Positions 1-9,602 of a stretch of DNA of 49,653 nucleotides are shown in pieces. The translations under genes were made by a program, and so were the position numbers. The notes under the pieces were generated by a model that made no database searches, was not told the origin of the DNA, and was given only the letters and a program-made list of their open reading frames with translations. Positions within the stretch are counted from its first letter, which is position 1. Each line of letters opens with the position of its first letter. This DNA is from Saprospiraceae bacterium (lineage in GTDB: Bacteria > Bacteroidota > Bacteroidia > Chitinophagales > Saprospiraceae), in assembly GCA_022448945.1 (NCBI GenBank), contig JAKVCV010000002.1, positions 213,663 to 263,315 on the forward strand. Direction: 5' to 3'.

Positions 1-2
1 GT

Positions 3-2660
3 TCTGATACTGCGTCTGTAACATTGACTAACAGCTTAACACCAGTTATAGTAAGTATAGATAGTTTTTTAGATGAAACATGTACAGGTCTAGGATCTGC
101 ATTTATTACTTCAACAGGAGGGATAGGCCCTTATACTTATAATTGGTCGAATGGTTCAACCTTAGAGGATATTACAGGGTTGAGTGGGGGAAGTACATAT
201 TCGGTTATAGTATCTGATGCCAATGGTTGTACTGTTAGTGATTCAGCATTTATTACTGAACTTGCTAATTTTACAGTTACAGCCAATGTTATATCAAATT
301 ATAATGGTTTCCAAATAAGTTGTAGTGGTGCAGCAGATGGAGAAGCATATGCAGAAGAAGTTTTTACTGGGTTACCACCACCACCTTTTCCACCACCACC
401 ACCATTAATGTATCAATGGTCTGACGGACAAACTACGGCAGTTGCTACAGGACTTGATTTAGGAACTTATATAGTTACTGTTACCAATAATGATGGATGT
501 ATAGATACAGCGTCCGTAATTATTTCAGAACCATCATCTGTAGTAGTAAGTATAGATAGTTTTTTAGATGAATCATGTACGGAACTAGGTTTCGTAGCGG
601 TTACTTCGACAGGAGGGATAGGCCCTTATACCTATAATTGGTCGAATGGTTCAACGATAGAGGATATTACAGGATTGAGTGGAGGAAGTACATATGCTGT
701 TACAGTAACAGATGCTAATGGATGTGATGCAATTAATTCAGTATTTGTAAATGTACTGGCCGATTTGACAGTCACAGCTAATGTCATATCAAATTATAAT
801 GGTTCTCAAATAAGTTGTAGTGGTGCAGCAGATGGAGAAGCTTTTGTTTTGGAAGTTTTCACTGGGCCACCACCGCCACCATTTCCACCACCACCACCAA
901 TGATATATCTATGGTCTGACGGACAAACTACGGCAGTAGCAACAGGGCTTGATGTTGGTAATTATGTTGTTACTGTTACTAATGGAGCTGGATGTACAGA
1001 TACAGCATCAGTAGTTGTTTCAGAACCATCCTCTATATTAGTTAGTGTAGATAGTAGTATCAATCTTGATTGCAATTTAGACTCAGTAGCTGCAATTTTT
1101 ATTAGTGCAAGTGGTGGTACTGGAGCACTGACTTACCTATGGTCCGATGGATCAACAAATGAAGATGCTACTGGTTTGTCTTCTAATATTTATACAGTAA
1201 CAGTTTCAGATGTTAACCTTTGTTCAGCAACTGTTTCTGATACAATTACAATCAATTTCGGAACTGGCCCGACAGCAATTGCTGGGCCTAATCAAAATCT
1301 GTGCGGTGATTCTACTGTATTTGCTGCAAATAATCCCAGTCCTCACAATGGGGTATGGACACTTATTTCTGGTAGTGGTACTATTGCTAATCCTACAGCA
1401 TATAATTCCTCAGTTACCGGAACTGGTTCTGGTGCAAATGTATTTGAGTGGACTATTACAACAGCTGTAGGTTGTGTGTCTACTTCACAAGTTTCAATTT
1501 CTGGAAAAACATACAAATATGCTCTGAATGGTGAAACCAGTAACACCTATTGTACAGATGCTGCAGGATGGCATCATTTCTACAATGGTTCTGATGAAAT
1601 TCTTTTGTCTGTTATGGGAGATTTAAGTGGTGCGCCTCCAGGATTCCCTCTTATTACTATTAATGATAATGGTTCTTATTACCAGCAATCACAGGGGCCA
1701 TCCGCTCCAGCATCTTGTGCTATTGGATTATCTTCTGGAGAAGAAAGATTTGAAATGGAGAGGAGTTGGAATGTTGATTATGGTGGAGGGGCGTTTATAG
1801 GCACTTATGATCTTCGTTTTTACTATGAACCAACAGAAAGAACTGCTATTGAAAATGCTGCAGTTAATTGGATAGCAACTTATCCGTCATGTGGATATAC
1901 CTACAAGTATCCTTATCCTTTAGGTTTTTATTGGTTTAAAAATATAGGGTCAAATTATACTCCACCTGACTATGATGGTATTCAGTATGCTGGAACAATA
2001 GGTTCAGTTTCGGGGATTAATTATACTCAAATGAATGGTATCCCTAATTTCTCAGGAGGTTCGGGGGCAGTTATTTTAACACCAGATCCACTTTTAAAAG
2101 CAGATTGGTTGTATTTTGATGGAGTCACTAACAATAAAGTTAATTATCTTCGATGGGCTACTGAGGCTGAAAACAATACCAATTATTTCAATTTACAACG
2201 AAGTAAAAATGGTATTAATTTTGAAACTCTAGGCGTAGTTTCTGCACAAGGTGTTACCAATACAATTAATCATTATAATTTTGATGATGTTCATCCTTTT
2301 GTTGGGCAAAATTATTATCGCTTGGAATTGGTAAATGCTGATGGTTCCTTGGATTATAGTAATATTGTTTTACTTGTAATTGAAGATATTGATAAGGGCT
2401 ATATCTTTTATCCTAATCCGACTGAAAATATCGTATATTATCAATATGAAGCAAATGATATAGAACAATTACAAATTGAAATTATTGATGTTTTGGGGAG
2501 AGTATTAAAAACAGAGCAAGTAAAAAGTGCTGTTGGGGTTAATAATATTCCAATTCTTTTGGGGGAGTATACTGTAGGTAGTTATATAATTCGCGTACAA
2601 AACTTTCATATTGGAAGTGTTCATACATCCAAAGTTATTAGAAGTAATCATTCCAAATAG
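3..2660 (+). CDS. Secreted adhesin-like protein with SprB-type repeats and T9SS type A sorting domain (5' truncated)
   Basis: The reading frame is open from the window edge, so the N-terminus and signal peptide lie upstream. The visible 886 codons start with tandem SprB/PKD-like Ig-fold units carrying the hallmark GPYTYNWSNGST, ITGLSGGSTY and V(T/S)DANGC motifs. Two units contain a proline-rich insert of the form PPPPFPPPPP just before a W-S-D-G-Q-T-T strand. A cysteine-containing unique region follows, and the C-terminus (from about YIFYPNPTE to the end) is a type A sorting domain that directs export by the type IX system and cell-surface attachment. SprB-like repeat proteins are surface adhesins, in some species for gliding motility. 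The role as an adhesin is inference; export by T9SS is well supported. The gene ends at a terminator shared with convergent trxB. Confidence 0.88.
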   Translation, partial: SDTASVTLTNSLTPVIVSIDSFLDETCTGLGSAFITSTGGIGPYTYNWSNGSTLEDITGLSGGSTYSVIVSDANGCTVSDSAFITELANFTVTANVISNYNGFQISCSGAADGEAYAEEVFTGLPPPPFPPPPPLMYQWSDGQTTAVATGLDLGTYIVTVTNNDGCIDTASVIISEPSSVVVSIDSFLDESCTELGFVAVTSTGGIGPYTYNWSNGSTIEDITGLSGGSTYAVTVTDANGCDAINSVFVNVLADLTVTANVISNYNGSQISCSGAADGEAFVLEVFTGPPPPPFPPPPPMIYLWSDGQTTAVATGLDVGNYVVTVTNGAGCTDTASVVVSEPSSILVSVDSSINLDCNLDSVAAIFISASGGTGALTYLWSDGSTNEDATGLSSNIYTVTVSDVNLCSATVSDTITINFGTGPTAIAGPNQNLCGDSTVFAANNPSPHNGVWTLISGSGTIANPTAYNSSVTGTGSGANVFEWTITTAVGCVSTSQVSISGKTYKYALNGETSNTYCTDAAGWHHFYNGSDEILLSVMGDLSGAPPGFPLITINDNGSYYQQSQGPSAPASCAIGLSSGEERFEMERSWNVDYGGGAFIGTYDLRFYYEPTERTAIENAAVNWIATYPSCGYTYKYPYPLGFYWFKNIGSNYTPPDYDGIQYAGTIGSVSGINYTQMNGIPNFSGGSGAVILTPDPLLKADWLYFDGVTNNKVNYLRWATEAENNTNYFNLQRSKNGINFETLGVVSAQGVTNTINHYNFDDVHPFVGQNYYRLELVNADGSLDYSNIVLLVIEDIDKGYIFYPNPTENIVYYQYEANDIEQLQIEIIDVLGRVLKTEQVKSAVGVNNIPILLGEYTVGSYIIRVQNFHIGSVHTSKVIRSNHSK
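51..1260 (+). repeat. Tandem 495-bp coding repeat (two full units and a partial third)
   Basis: The string GTAAGTATAGATAGTTTTTT recurs at 51 and 546, and a diverged copy (GTTAGTGTAGATAG) starts at 1041, giving an exact 495-bp (165-codon) period twice. The GGGATAGGCCCTTATAC block and the CCA-triplet tract (about 374-404 and 869-899) keep the same spacing. The third unit lacks the proline tract and diverges after roughly 1260. Each unit holds two SprB-like subdomains. Confidence 0.9.
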
Positions 2661-2685
2661 AAATTATTTATTTGTTTTCTTTAAT

Positions 2686-2718
2686 AAAAAAAGCCATCTC
2701 AACGAGATGGCTTTTTTT
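2686..2718. terminator. Bidirectional intrinsic terminator between adhesin and trxB
   Basis: GCCATCTC (2693-2700), loop AAC, GAGATGGC (2704-2711), flanked by an A7 tract on the left and a T7 tract on the right. The symmetry lets it end both converging transcripts. Confidence 0.9.
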
Positions 2719-2734
2719 ATGGTAACATTTCATA

Positions 2735-3676
2735 TTATATAATTCCTTTAGAAGTTAGGTATCGTTCAGCATCTAATGCTGCCATGCATCCTGTCCCTGC
2801 AGCAGTAACTGCTTGACGATAATCTTTGTCCTGTGCATCTCCACTTGCAAATACACCTTCAATATTAGTGTGTGTGCAATTTGCTTTTGTGATCAGATAA
2901 CCCGTTTCATCCATATCAAGCCAATCCTTAAAGATTTGAGTATTAGGTATATGGCCAATAGCTACAAAAAAGCCCATTAGATTAATTTCAGTTTTTTCAC
3001 TTGAAATATTATTATATACACGAACTCCAGTTACTCCTTCATCATCACCAAGAACTTCATCAACTTCAGTATTCCAATATATTTTGATTTTCTCATTATT
3101 TAATACACGTTCCTGCATTATCTTAGAAGCTCTCATTTCATCTCTTCGTACAAACATATGTACCATTGGGCAAAGTTTCGATAAATACGTTGCTTCTTCA
3201 CAAGCACTATCTCCAGCGCCAACAATACATACATCTTTACCTCTGTAAAAAAAACCATCACATACAGCACATGCAGACACACCTTTGTTCATAAATTTCT
3301 CCTCAGATTCTATGCCCAGCCACCTTGCTGAAGCGCCTGTAGCAATTATAACTGAATCAGCATGAATTTCTTCTCCTGCGTCAGTCCATAATTTGTGTAC
3401 TGGCCCAGTAAAATCAACTTTTTCAATCATTACTCCAATATTAACTTCTGTATTAAAACGAATAGCTTGTTGCTTAAAATCTTCCATCATTTCAGGGCCC
3501 ATAATTCCTTTTGGATAGCCTGGATAATTTTCAACATCATTGGTGATCATCAATTGGCCACCAGGTTCTTTTCCAGTGTATAAAACAGGGTTCATATTTG
3601 CTCTCGCTGCATAAATGGCAGCAGTATACCCAGCAGGTCCTGAACCAATTATCACACATGTTTCGTGTCTTGCCAT
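2735..3676 (-). CDS. trxB: Thioredoxin-disulfide reductase
   Basis: FAD flavoprotein that uses NADPH to reduce thioredoxin in the cytoplasm. At 313 residues it has the normal length for the low-molecular-weight family. The FAD-binding GSGPAG motif is at residues 11-16. The redox-active CAVC pair (C136, C139), followed by D140, sits in the NADPH domain, and the second dinucleotide motif GAGDSACEEA follows directly. A GDAQDKDYRQAVTAAGTG-type FAD motif is near the C-terminus. The ATG start lies directly before the conserved first beta strand. It is convergent with the upstream adhesin gene and its upstream region (3677-3959) is shared with the divergent hydroxylase gene. All catalytic residues are present. 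Confidence 0.97.
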   Translation of the reverse strand: MARHETCVIIGSGPAGYTAAIYAARANMNPVLYTGKEPGGQLMITNDVENYPGYPKGIMGPEMMEDFKQQAIRFNTEVNIGVMIEKVDFTGPVHKLWTDAGEEIHADSVIIATGASARWLGIESEEKFMNKGVSACAVCDGFFYRGKDVCIVGAGDSACEEATYLSKLCPMVHMFVRRDEMRASKIMQERVLNNEKIKIYWNTEVDEVLGDDEGVTGVRVYNNISSEKTEINLMGFFVAIGHIPNTQIFKDWLDMDETGYLITKANCTHTNIEGVFASGDAQDKDYRQAVTAAGTGCMAALDAERYLTSKGII

Positions 3677-3959
3677 TTTTTATTTAATTTTATTCAATTA
3701 ATATTAATGCTATTTTGTGGGGTCGCAATTTAAGAAATTCTTATGAGCTTTTGCAAGAAATTACTTCATGCAATTCGATTTTTCTTCAGAATTTCACTTT
3801 TGTTTTATTTTAAAAACAATAATTCTTCAATTGAATCGCTTTTATAGTATTATTTCCATTGTATTTTTAATGCCCCCAATAATTGTCAGATAAGTTGACA
3901 TAGTTATTATAGTAAAATAAACACTAAATTATTCAATAACAGATATTCAATTTTTTTTT

Positions 3960-4730
3960 ATGGAAGATTTTATTCAAGTTTTTCCGAGAATAGCATTCAG
4001 AATAAATATGCGTTATTTTGTTATTGCTGGAATGACTTTCCTTATATTTTATGTTTTTTTTAAAAAAAAATATAAGAAGGATAAAATCCAAACACTATTT
4101 CCTGGGATCTCAGATTATAAACGTGAAGTTTTTTTTTCTTTGATTTCGATGACAATTTTTGCAGGAATCGCTACGCTTGTTTTTACCGTATTTCGACCTT
4201 ATACTGAGTTATATCCTAAGATAAGTGATTATGGTTGGTCATATTATGTTTTTAGTATTGTTTTAATGGTATTTGTCCATGATTTTTATTTCTATTGGAC
4301 TCATAGAATAATGCATCATCCCTTGCTTTATCGCCATGTTCATTTAGTGCACCATAAATCAACTAATCCTTCTCCTTGGACTGCTTATGCTTTTCATCCA
4401 ATTGAGGCAATTGTTGAAGCAGGGATTTTATTAGTTATAGCATTTTTAGTCCCAGCGCATTTTTCAGCAATCCTTTTATTTTTTTTATTACAGATTATTT
4501 ATAATGTTTATGGGCACTTGGGGTTTGAATTGTATCCGAAAAATACGCATAAGCATCCAATCGGTAAATGGTTGAACACTTCTGTATCCCATAATCAACA
4601 TCATCAATTTTTCGAAGGGAATTATGGTTTGTATTTTACTATTTGGGATCGATTAATGGGGACTTTGAGAACCGATTATGATGAACAATTTGAAAGTGTG
4701 ACGAATTATGAAAAAAAGTCAGATGTATAA
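3960..4730 (+). CDS. Sterol desaturase / fatty acid hydroxylase superfamily membrane protein
   Basis: A 256-residue integral membrane protein of the di-iron fatty acid hydroxylase superfamily. The histidine clusters are complete: H107...H115 and H119-H120, H126/H128 and H131-H132, H185, and H211 with H214-H215. These are expected to bind two iron atoms at the cytoplasmic face. Hydrophobic segments are near residues 20-34, 58-78, 96-110 and 150-182. Family members hydroxylate or desaturate lipids, sterols or carotenoids; the bacterial substrate cannot be read from the sequence. The ATG follows a run of nine T residues and no Shine-Dalgarno is visible, as is common in Bacteroidota. It is a single gene with no pathway partner next to it. 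Confidence 0.88.
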   Translation: MEDFIQVFPRIAFRINMRYFVIAGMTFLIFYVFFKKKYKKDKIQTLFPGISDYKREVFFSLISMTIFAGIATLVFTVFRPYTELYPKISDYGWSYYVFSIVLMVFVHDFYFYWTHRIMHHPLLYRHVHLVHHKSTNPSPWTAYAFHPIEAIVEAGILLVIAFLVPAHFSAILLFFLLQIIYNVYGHLGFELYPKNTHKHPIGKWLNTSVSHNQHHQFFEGNYGLYFTIWDRLMGTLRTDYDEQFESVTNYEKKSDV

Positions 4731-4816
4731 AATTTCTTTTTAATTATGTAACTTCATAGTATTATTAATAGCATTTATACTATCAATGTCTTTTATTGTC
4801 AATTATTCAATTAAAT

Positions 4817-5296
4817 ATGAAATATCTTCTAAAAGTGCTTGCTTCTATTCTTTCTTGTCCCTTTTTTAACAATTCATTATCCGTAGTCTTCCTTTGTTTT
4901 ATTTTGATAGCTTGTGAATACGGGCCTAAACATGGAAGGATGGCTCAAAATCAGCATATGAACTTCAAAGTTTTAGATGGTGATAATTTAGAAGATTTTA
5001 CAGAAAGTGATTTAAAATATCAGGGCAAAACCATTGTTGTTACAACACATGGTCGTTGTAGAATGGGATGTAGAGAAATAGACGCATATGAAGTTCAGGA
5101 GATTATAGATCAGGATAATATAAATGATAGAAAGTCACAATCTTTGGTCTCTTCTGGTGAATGTCCAACAATTGCTTATGAAGGTTACACTAGAGATAAA
5201 CAGCATGTTAGGGTTATTTTGGGTGATTGTAAAGATGACCCGATCATTATTACAGTTATTGATTTGGAAAATGAATATAAATGTGATTGCACCTAA
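4817..5296 (+). CDS. DUF4258 domain lipoprotein
   Basis: I chose the ATG at 4817 over an in-frame TTG at 4796. The product starts with a long hydrophobic stretch ending in the lipobox-like LIAC, so it is probably a lipoprotein. The mature part carries the DUF4258 pattern: a THGRCRMGCREID segment, a Y-E-G-Y-T-R-D turn, an HVRVI strand and a closing VIDLENEYKCDC. It has several conserved cysteines. The function of DUF4258 is unknown. The next gene starts 11 nt after the stop, so the two are probably co-transcribed. Confidence 0.75.
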   Translation: MKYLLKVLASILSCPFFNNSLSVVFLCFILIACEYGPKHGRMAQNQHMNFKVLDGDNLEDFTESDLKYQGKTIVVTTHGRCRMGCREIDAYEVQEIIDQDNINDRKSQSLVSSGECPTIAYEGYTRDKQHVRVILGDCKDDPIIITVIDLENEYKCDCT

Positions 5297-5307
5297 TAAA
5301 ACTACAC

Positions 5308-5838
5308 ATGGACAGAAATATTTTAGATGATGGTTTATATGATAAAACTGGTCCTTTTGTACGTACCACAAAGATAAAGCTTGTAGAAAAAATTGCTTTG
5401 ATTGGTTCAGCTTCAATGATTGTTGCTTCAATATTCTACATGTATGTCTTTAAACCTCATTATTATAATATTACAATTTTTATATCTGAAGGTATGGTCT
5501 TTATGACCGTAATACATGCGACTAGAATTACGAAAGATTTTGATAGTAGATTGAATAAAAATAATTTTGTTTTACCATCCTTTTTTAAAAATCTAAGGAG
5601 GATTTTTGTTGTGTGTGTCTGTATTATGTTATATAATTTTTTTAGTTCTTTAGGTTTTGTTTTTAATATCCTCTTTAATTTAGGTTTTGAGACTTCGAGG
5701 TATTATATTTTAATTACATTAGTAGATGGCTTTTTGGTTTTCATATATTCATATTATTTGATTTGGATTTTTAAAACAGAAAAGTACATAAAGTCATTAA
5801 ATAAGGAAAAATCAAAAAAGTCTTTCTTGGTAAAATGA
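5308..5838 (+). CDS. Hypothetical small membrane protein
   Basis: I placed the start at the ATG at 5308; an in-frame TTG at 5287 would overlap the preceding gene. The 176-residue product has four hydrophobic segments (roughly residues 28-50, 53-72, 100-125 and 135-160) separated by short basic loops, and a lysine-rich C-terminal tail. No family is recognised. It lies 11 nt behind the DUF4258 lipoprotein gene, which suggests a two-gene operon with both products in the envelope. Confidence 0.65.
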   Translation: MDRNILDDGLYDKTGPFVRTTKIKLVEKIALIGSASMIVASIFYMYVFKPHYYNITIFISEGMVFMTVIHATRITKDFDSRLNKNNFVLPSFFKNLRRIFVVCVCIMLYNFFSSLGFVFNILFNLGFETSRYYILITLVDGFLVFIYSYYLIWIFKTEKYIKSLNKEKSKKSFLVK

Positions 5839-5890
5839 TTTTGATGACAATTATGTCCAATTATTACTCAGAAATTTGTTTTTTTTTAAA

Positions 5891-6535
5891 TCAAATATTT
5901 TCTACTAGGTTGTTAAGTGCCTCCCTGTTAATTTCATGACCTCCTTCAAACCAAGTTAGTTCAAAATTCAGTTCTTGACGTTCTGTAAATAAATGTTGAT
6001 CATTCAGACGTTCTTTTGTTATATAAGGGTCTTGTTTACCATAAATAACATGAAGGCTTTTGTCATTTAGATATTCTTTCATTTTAATATATTGTAAATC
6101 CTCAGGGAAAGCTGAACCCCATAGTATAAGATTATTGAACTTTGGCCGTTTTTTTTCTATCCATCGAACTGCTGTTGCTCCCCCTTGTGAAAAGCCTAAT
6201 ATGTTGATTTGTACATGTTCAGAAATTTTAGTTTTATAATGAATGTATAGATGTTGAATGAAATTACAGTAATCTTCGATTTCCTCCAATCTGTTTTCTT
6301 TGGTCATCCAAGAGGCCCCAACAATTCCTTTTGCTTCACTCCAATAAAAACGAGATAGTCCTTCAGGGGCAACAATAAGATATTCTTTGTTTAATTTGTC
6401 AAACTTATGTATAAATTGACTAGCTAGTTGTCCATAACCATGAAAGACAAAGAATATTTTCTTTATGGAACTCGATGGTAGATTCAATGTGTAGTATCGG
6501 GCTGTTTTGGGGAATTTAATTTGATGTGATTGCAT
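5891..6535 (-). CDS. Alpha/beta hydrolase, phospholipase/carboxylesterase family
   Basis: The start is taken at the ATG at 6535; a TTG 27 nt upstream is in frame but less likely. The product of 214 residues matches the Abhydrolase_2 (carboxylesterase/thioesterase) fold: an oxyanion-loop FHGYGQ near the N-terminus, the nucleophile elbow GFSQGGA, the acidic residue in YGKQDP and the catalytic histidine in EGGHEI. No signal peptide is seen, so it should act in the cytoplasm on small carboxylic esters or acyl groups. The substrate is unknown. It stands alone, convergent with the small membrane-protein gene. Confidence 0.85.
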   Translation of the reverse strand: MQSHQIKFPKTARYYTLNLPSSSIKKIFFVFHGYGQLASQFIHKFDKLNKEYLIVAPEGLSRFYWSEAKGIVGASWMTKENRLEEIEDYCNFIQHLYIHYKTKISEHVQINILGFSQGGATAVRWIEKKRPKFNNLILWGSAFPEDLQYIKMKEYLNDKSLHVIYGKQDPYITKERLNDQHLFTERQELNFELTWFEGGHEINREALNNLVENI

Positions 6536-6763
6536 GAGAAATTTTTTATTTTTGATTTTCAAGATTCTAGGGTTTTATGCCTACTTAATATCATATACAA
6601 ACTAAATTTGAGTTTAAAGAAAGCTCTACTATTAACAAAAATAAGTTTAGTTTTCTGGCTAAGGTATTTTTTTTCAGGAAAATTATTACATTTGTTATTG
6701 GTTGATTTAAACAAATATGCTTCAATTATATAGGTTGTTTTATAAAATATTCGAATAATAAAG

Positions 6764-9346
6764 ATGGGAAATAAAAAATCTAAGGCAAAGGAAATTACCA
6801 ATAGTAATGATAAGAAAAAAATAAACCCTTTCTTCAAACATATTGCAGCCTATATAATTATTCTATTCGCTGCAATGTTATATTTTAAACCTGTTGCTTT
6901 TGAAGGCAAAGCCCTTGGGCAACATGATAACCTACAAGCTAAAGGACTTTATACAGAGAGTCAAAACTATCTTGATAATGGTGATAGGATTTTTTGGACA
7001 AATCAATTTTTTTGTGGAACGCCACTGAATGTATCTCATAACCGTTCTGTAAATTATACTAGATCTATATGGCATATTGCAAGTCTATATCAGCCCTATT
7101 CAAATCCATGGATTACCCTTTTTGTAATTATGTTATTTTGCTACATATCTTTAAATCTGCTGGGAATTAATTTTGCTGTTTGTATAGCACTTTCAATGAT
7201 TATCGGATTTTTTACTGCAAACACCTTGTACATTAGTGCTGGACATACTGCAAAATTGCATGTATTAGCCACTACTCCTTTATTGATTAGTGCTATGGTG
7301 ATTGCTTATAAACGAAACTTATTTCTTGGCGCGAGTATTTTTGCTTTAACTTTGGGTGTGAATCTAATGAAAAATCATGTCCAGATCACATATTACACCT
7401 TTTTGGGCCTATTTTTTATTGGGTTATTTTTTATGTTTGACGCTATAAAAGAGAAGAAATTATTTTATTTCTGGAAATTTGTTGCCGCTATTTTTATTGC
7501 TACAATTTTGGGAATAAGCTCAAATTGTGGTTTCCTATGGCCTGTTTATGAGTATGGTGAGGAATCTACAAGAGGAACAACAGAGCTGACAAAGAAAAAT
7601 CATTCAAACGGTTTAGATAAAGATTATGTTTTTGCTTTTAGTTATGAAAGGTGGGAAACATTGTCTACGATGTTTCCTAATTTTTATGGTGGAACACAAG
7701 GTAAAAGTTTTTATAATCAGGAAGGTTCTACTAAGACAGCATTGTTGTTTAGGGACAGAGAAGTAGGGAAAAAGCTAGCAGCAGTAGCTGAAAAAAAATT
7801 AGGTAGTACAAATCGAGCAGGAAAATATCTTTCACAATACCGAGGCTCTCAATCTATGTGTGGTGGGCCAATATATTATGGTGTAGTTGTATTTTTCTTA
7901 TTGTTTTTGTCACTTCTTCTTGTTCGAGGGAGCTTAAAATGGGCTTTTATTAGTACATTTTTGCTCTTTGTTTTTCTTGCCTGGGGTCGGAATTTTTCAT
8001 TTTTTAATGAATTAATGTATGATTATTTTCCGTTTTACTCTAAGTTTAGGGATACCAAAATGACCTTATTGGTTGGTCAGCCTTTTGTTATTTTAATGAT
8101 TGGATTAGGCTTTAAGGAACTTATTAATTTTGACTCTAGTAAATATTCTGATAGTTGGAGTGCGAAGTTGTTACCTAGCCTTAAACAAACTGTATCAAAA
8201 CAAGGATATGTCGTTTTAGCGGGGTTAATTACCCTTGGGATATGTGTTCTTACCCTCATCTATAGTGTTTTGGGATCACCTTCTGCAATTTCTGATTCTG
8301 ATATTTCTTCAATTCCAAGTTTGGTTAATGCCTTACATGTTGATAGGGCTGCTTTAATACAAGCCGATGCAATTAGAAGTATTGGTTTTGTATTTGCTGC
8401 CTTTGCCGTTCTTTTCTTTTATGCGAGAGATACAATTAATATAATAGTTGCTTCGATTGCCATTGCTTTTATTGCCTGTATAGATTTGGGTACTATTAAT
8501 TCTGATTACTTGAATGAAAACAGTTATACGGACATGAATTATGTTGAAAAAAGTGAGAACATGACACCAACGCAGGCTGATAAAGATATTTTGGCGAGAG
8601 ATCAGTCTTACTATAGGGTCGCAGATTATTCTAGGGGTGCTCCAAGTCAATCTGCTGATGCATCATTTTTTCATAAAAGTGTTGGTGGGTATTGTGCAGC
8701 AAAACCTCAACTTTATCAGGAATTGTGGACCGGTTATAATATGGATAATCCACAAATTGCACTAAAACGAAATATAAACATATTTAATATGCTTAATGTA
8801 AAATATGTTATGGTTAGTCAGGATCAATTTATGGATAATCCTACTGCATTGGGGCATGCCTGGTTTGTTGAGGAAGTGAAAATGGTAGAAAATGCAGATG
8901 AAGAGTTGGAAGGGCTTGCTGGTTTAGCTACTCAGACTACCGCATTAGTGCAGAAAAAGTATCAGAGTTATTTAAAGGGCTTAGAAAATAAATGGAGTGG
9001 TTCAGATAGAATATATTTAGAATCATATCATCCTGATACGATGGTCTATAAAACCGAATGCACACATGAACGTTTTGCTGTCTTTTCTGAAATGTTTTAT
9101 CCTCCCTCAAAAGGATGGACCGTTTACATAAATGACAAAGAGATTGAAGAAGGTTTTATTAAGACAAATTTTGCACTTAGAGGTATGCGAATTCCTACTG
9201 GCAATAATACGATAAAAATGGTATTTGCCCCTAAATCTATGAAATTGGGAAATATTATTGGTCGAGTAACTTCTGCATTAATTCTCCTTGCATTTGCTTT
9301 TACACTTTATTTGCATTTCAAAAATAGTAATAACGAAAAAACTTAA
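6764..9346 (+). CDS. YfhO family multi-pass membrane protein
   Basis: An 860-residue protein with a lysine-rich cytoplasmic N-terminus and about a dozen hydrophobic helices. The features resemble Bacteroidota YfhO proteins: a GQHDNLQ segment after the first helix, then ISAGHTAKLH and a GLNLMKNH-like segment (here GVNLMKNHVQITYY). A large soluble domain follows (about residues 590-820) before a final helix. The family is related to GT-C type membrane glycosyltransferases. In Firmicutes YfhO takes part in lipoteichoic acid glycosylation; the role in Bacteroidota is not established, and a role in surface glycan or lipid glycosylation is inference. A strong terminator follows the stop codon. Confidence 0.85.
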   Translation: MGNKKSKAKEITNSNDKKKINPFFKHIAAYIIILFAAMLYFKPVAFEGKALGQHDNLQAKGLYTESQNYLDNGDRIFWTNQFFCGTPLNVSHNRSVNYTRSIWHIASLYQPYSNPWITLFVIMLFCYISLNLLGINFAVCIALSMIIGFFTANTLYISAGHTAKLHVLATTPLLISAMVIAYKRNLFLGASIFALTLGVNLMKNHVQITYYTFLGLFFIGLFFMFDAIKEKKLFYFWKFVAAIFIATILGISSNCGFLWPVYEYGEESTRGTTELTKKNHSNGLDKDYVFAFSYERWETLSTMFPNFYGGTQGKSFYNQEGSTKTALLFRDREVGKKLAAVAEKKLGSTNRAGKYLSQYRGSQSMCGGPIYYGVVVFFLLFLSLLLVRGSLKWAFISTFLLFVFLAWGRNFSFFNELMYDYFPFYSKFRDTKMTLLVGQPFVILMIGLGFKELINFDSSKYSDSWSAKLLPSLKQTVSKQGYVVLAGLITLGICVLTLIYSVLGSPSAISDSDISSIPSLVNALHVDRAALIQADAIRSIGFVFAAFAVLFFYARDTINIIVASIAIAFIACIDLGTINSDYLNENSYTDMNYVEKSENMTPTQADKDILARDQSYYRVADYSRGAPSQSADASFFHKSVGGYCAAKPQLYQELWTGYNMDNPQIALKRNINIFNMLNVKYVMVSQDQFMDNPTALGHAWFVEEVKMVENADEELEGLAGLATQTTALVQKKYQSYLKGLENKWSGSDRIYLESYHPDTMVYKTECTHERFAVFSEMFYPPSKGWTVYINDKEIEEGFIKTNFALRGMRIPTGNNTIKMVFAPKSMKLGNIIGRVTSALILLAFAFTLYLHFKNSNNEKT

Positions 9347-9360
9347 AATTTTGTTCCATT

Positions 9361-9399
9361 AAAAAAAACGCAGCTGGCAATTGCCAACTGCGTTTTTTT
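9361..9399 (+). terminator. Intrinsic terminator after the YfhO gene
   Basis: CGCAGCTGGCAA (9369-9380) pairs with TTGCCAACTGCG (9381-9392) apart from one mismatch, preceded by A8 and followed by T7. It sits 22 nt after the YfhO stop. The A-tract makes it potentially bidirectional. Confidence 0.9.
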
Positions 9400-9602
9400 G
9401 TTTTTTAGATCATTTGTATGTATGCAAAAATCTAATGGTCTTTAGAATAATATTTCCCCACCGGAATACTATTATTAATGCCAATTAATAATAAAATGAT
9501 AGCTATATTTTCGCTGAAACATTTTGTTAATGTTGTGCGTTACACCACTTCGCAAGCCTAACTTATTAGGTGTTTATAAATTCTCAAAATCGAATCAACG
9601 AA

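Noticed and set aside
1210-1546. Alternative-frame readings within the adhesin gene on both strands
   Set aside because: They mirror the repetitive, stop-poor coding frame and have no domain features.
6559-6837. Minus-strand reading frame of 92 codons with a hydrophobic N-terminus
   Set aside because: It overlaps the start of the YfhO gene and the intergenic gap, has no family resemblance, and the YfhO frame is clearly the real one.
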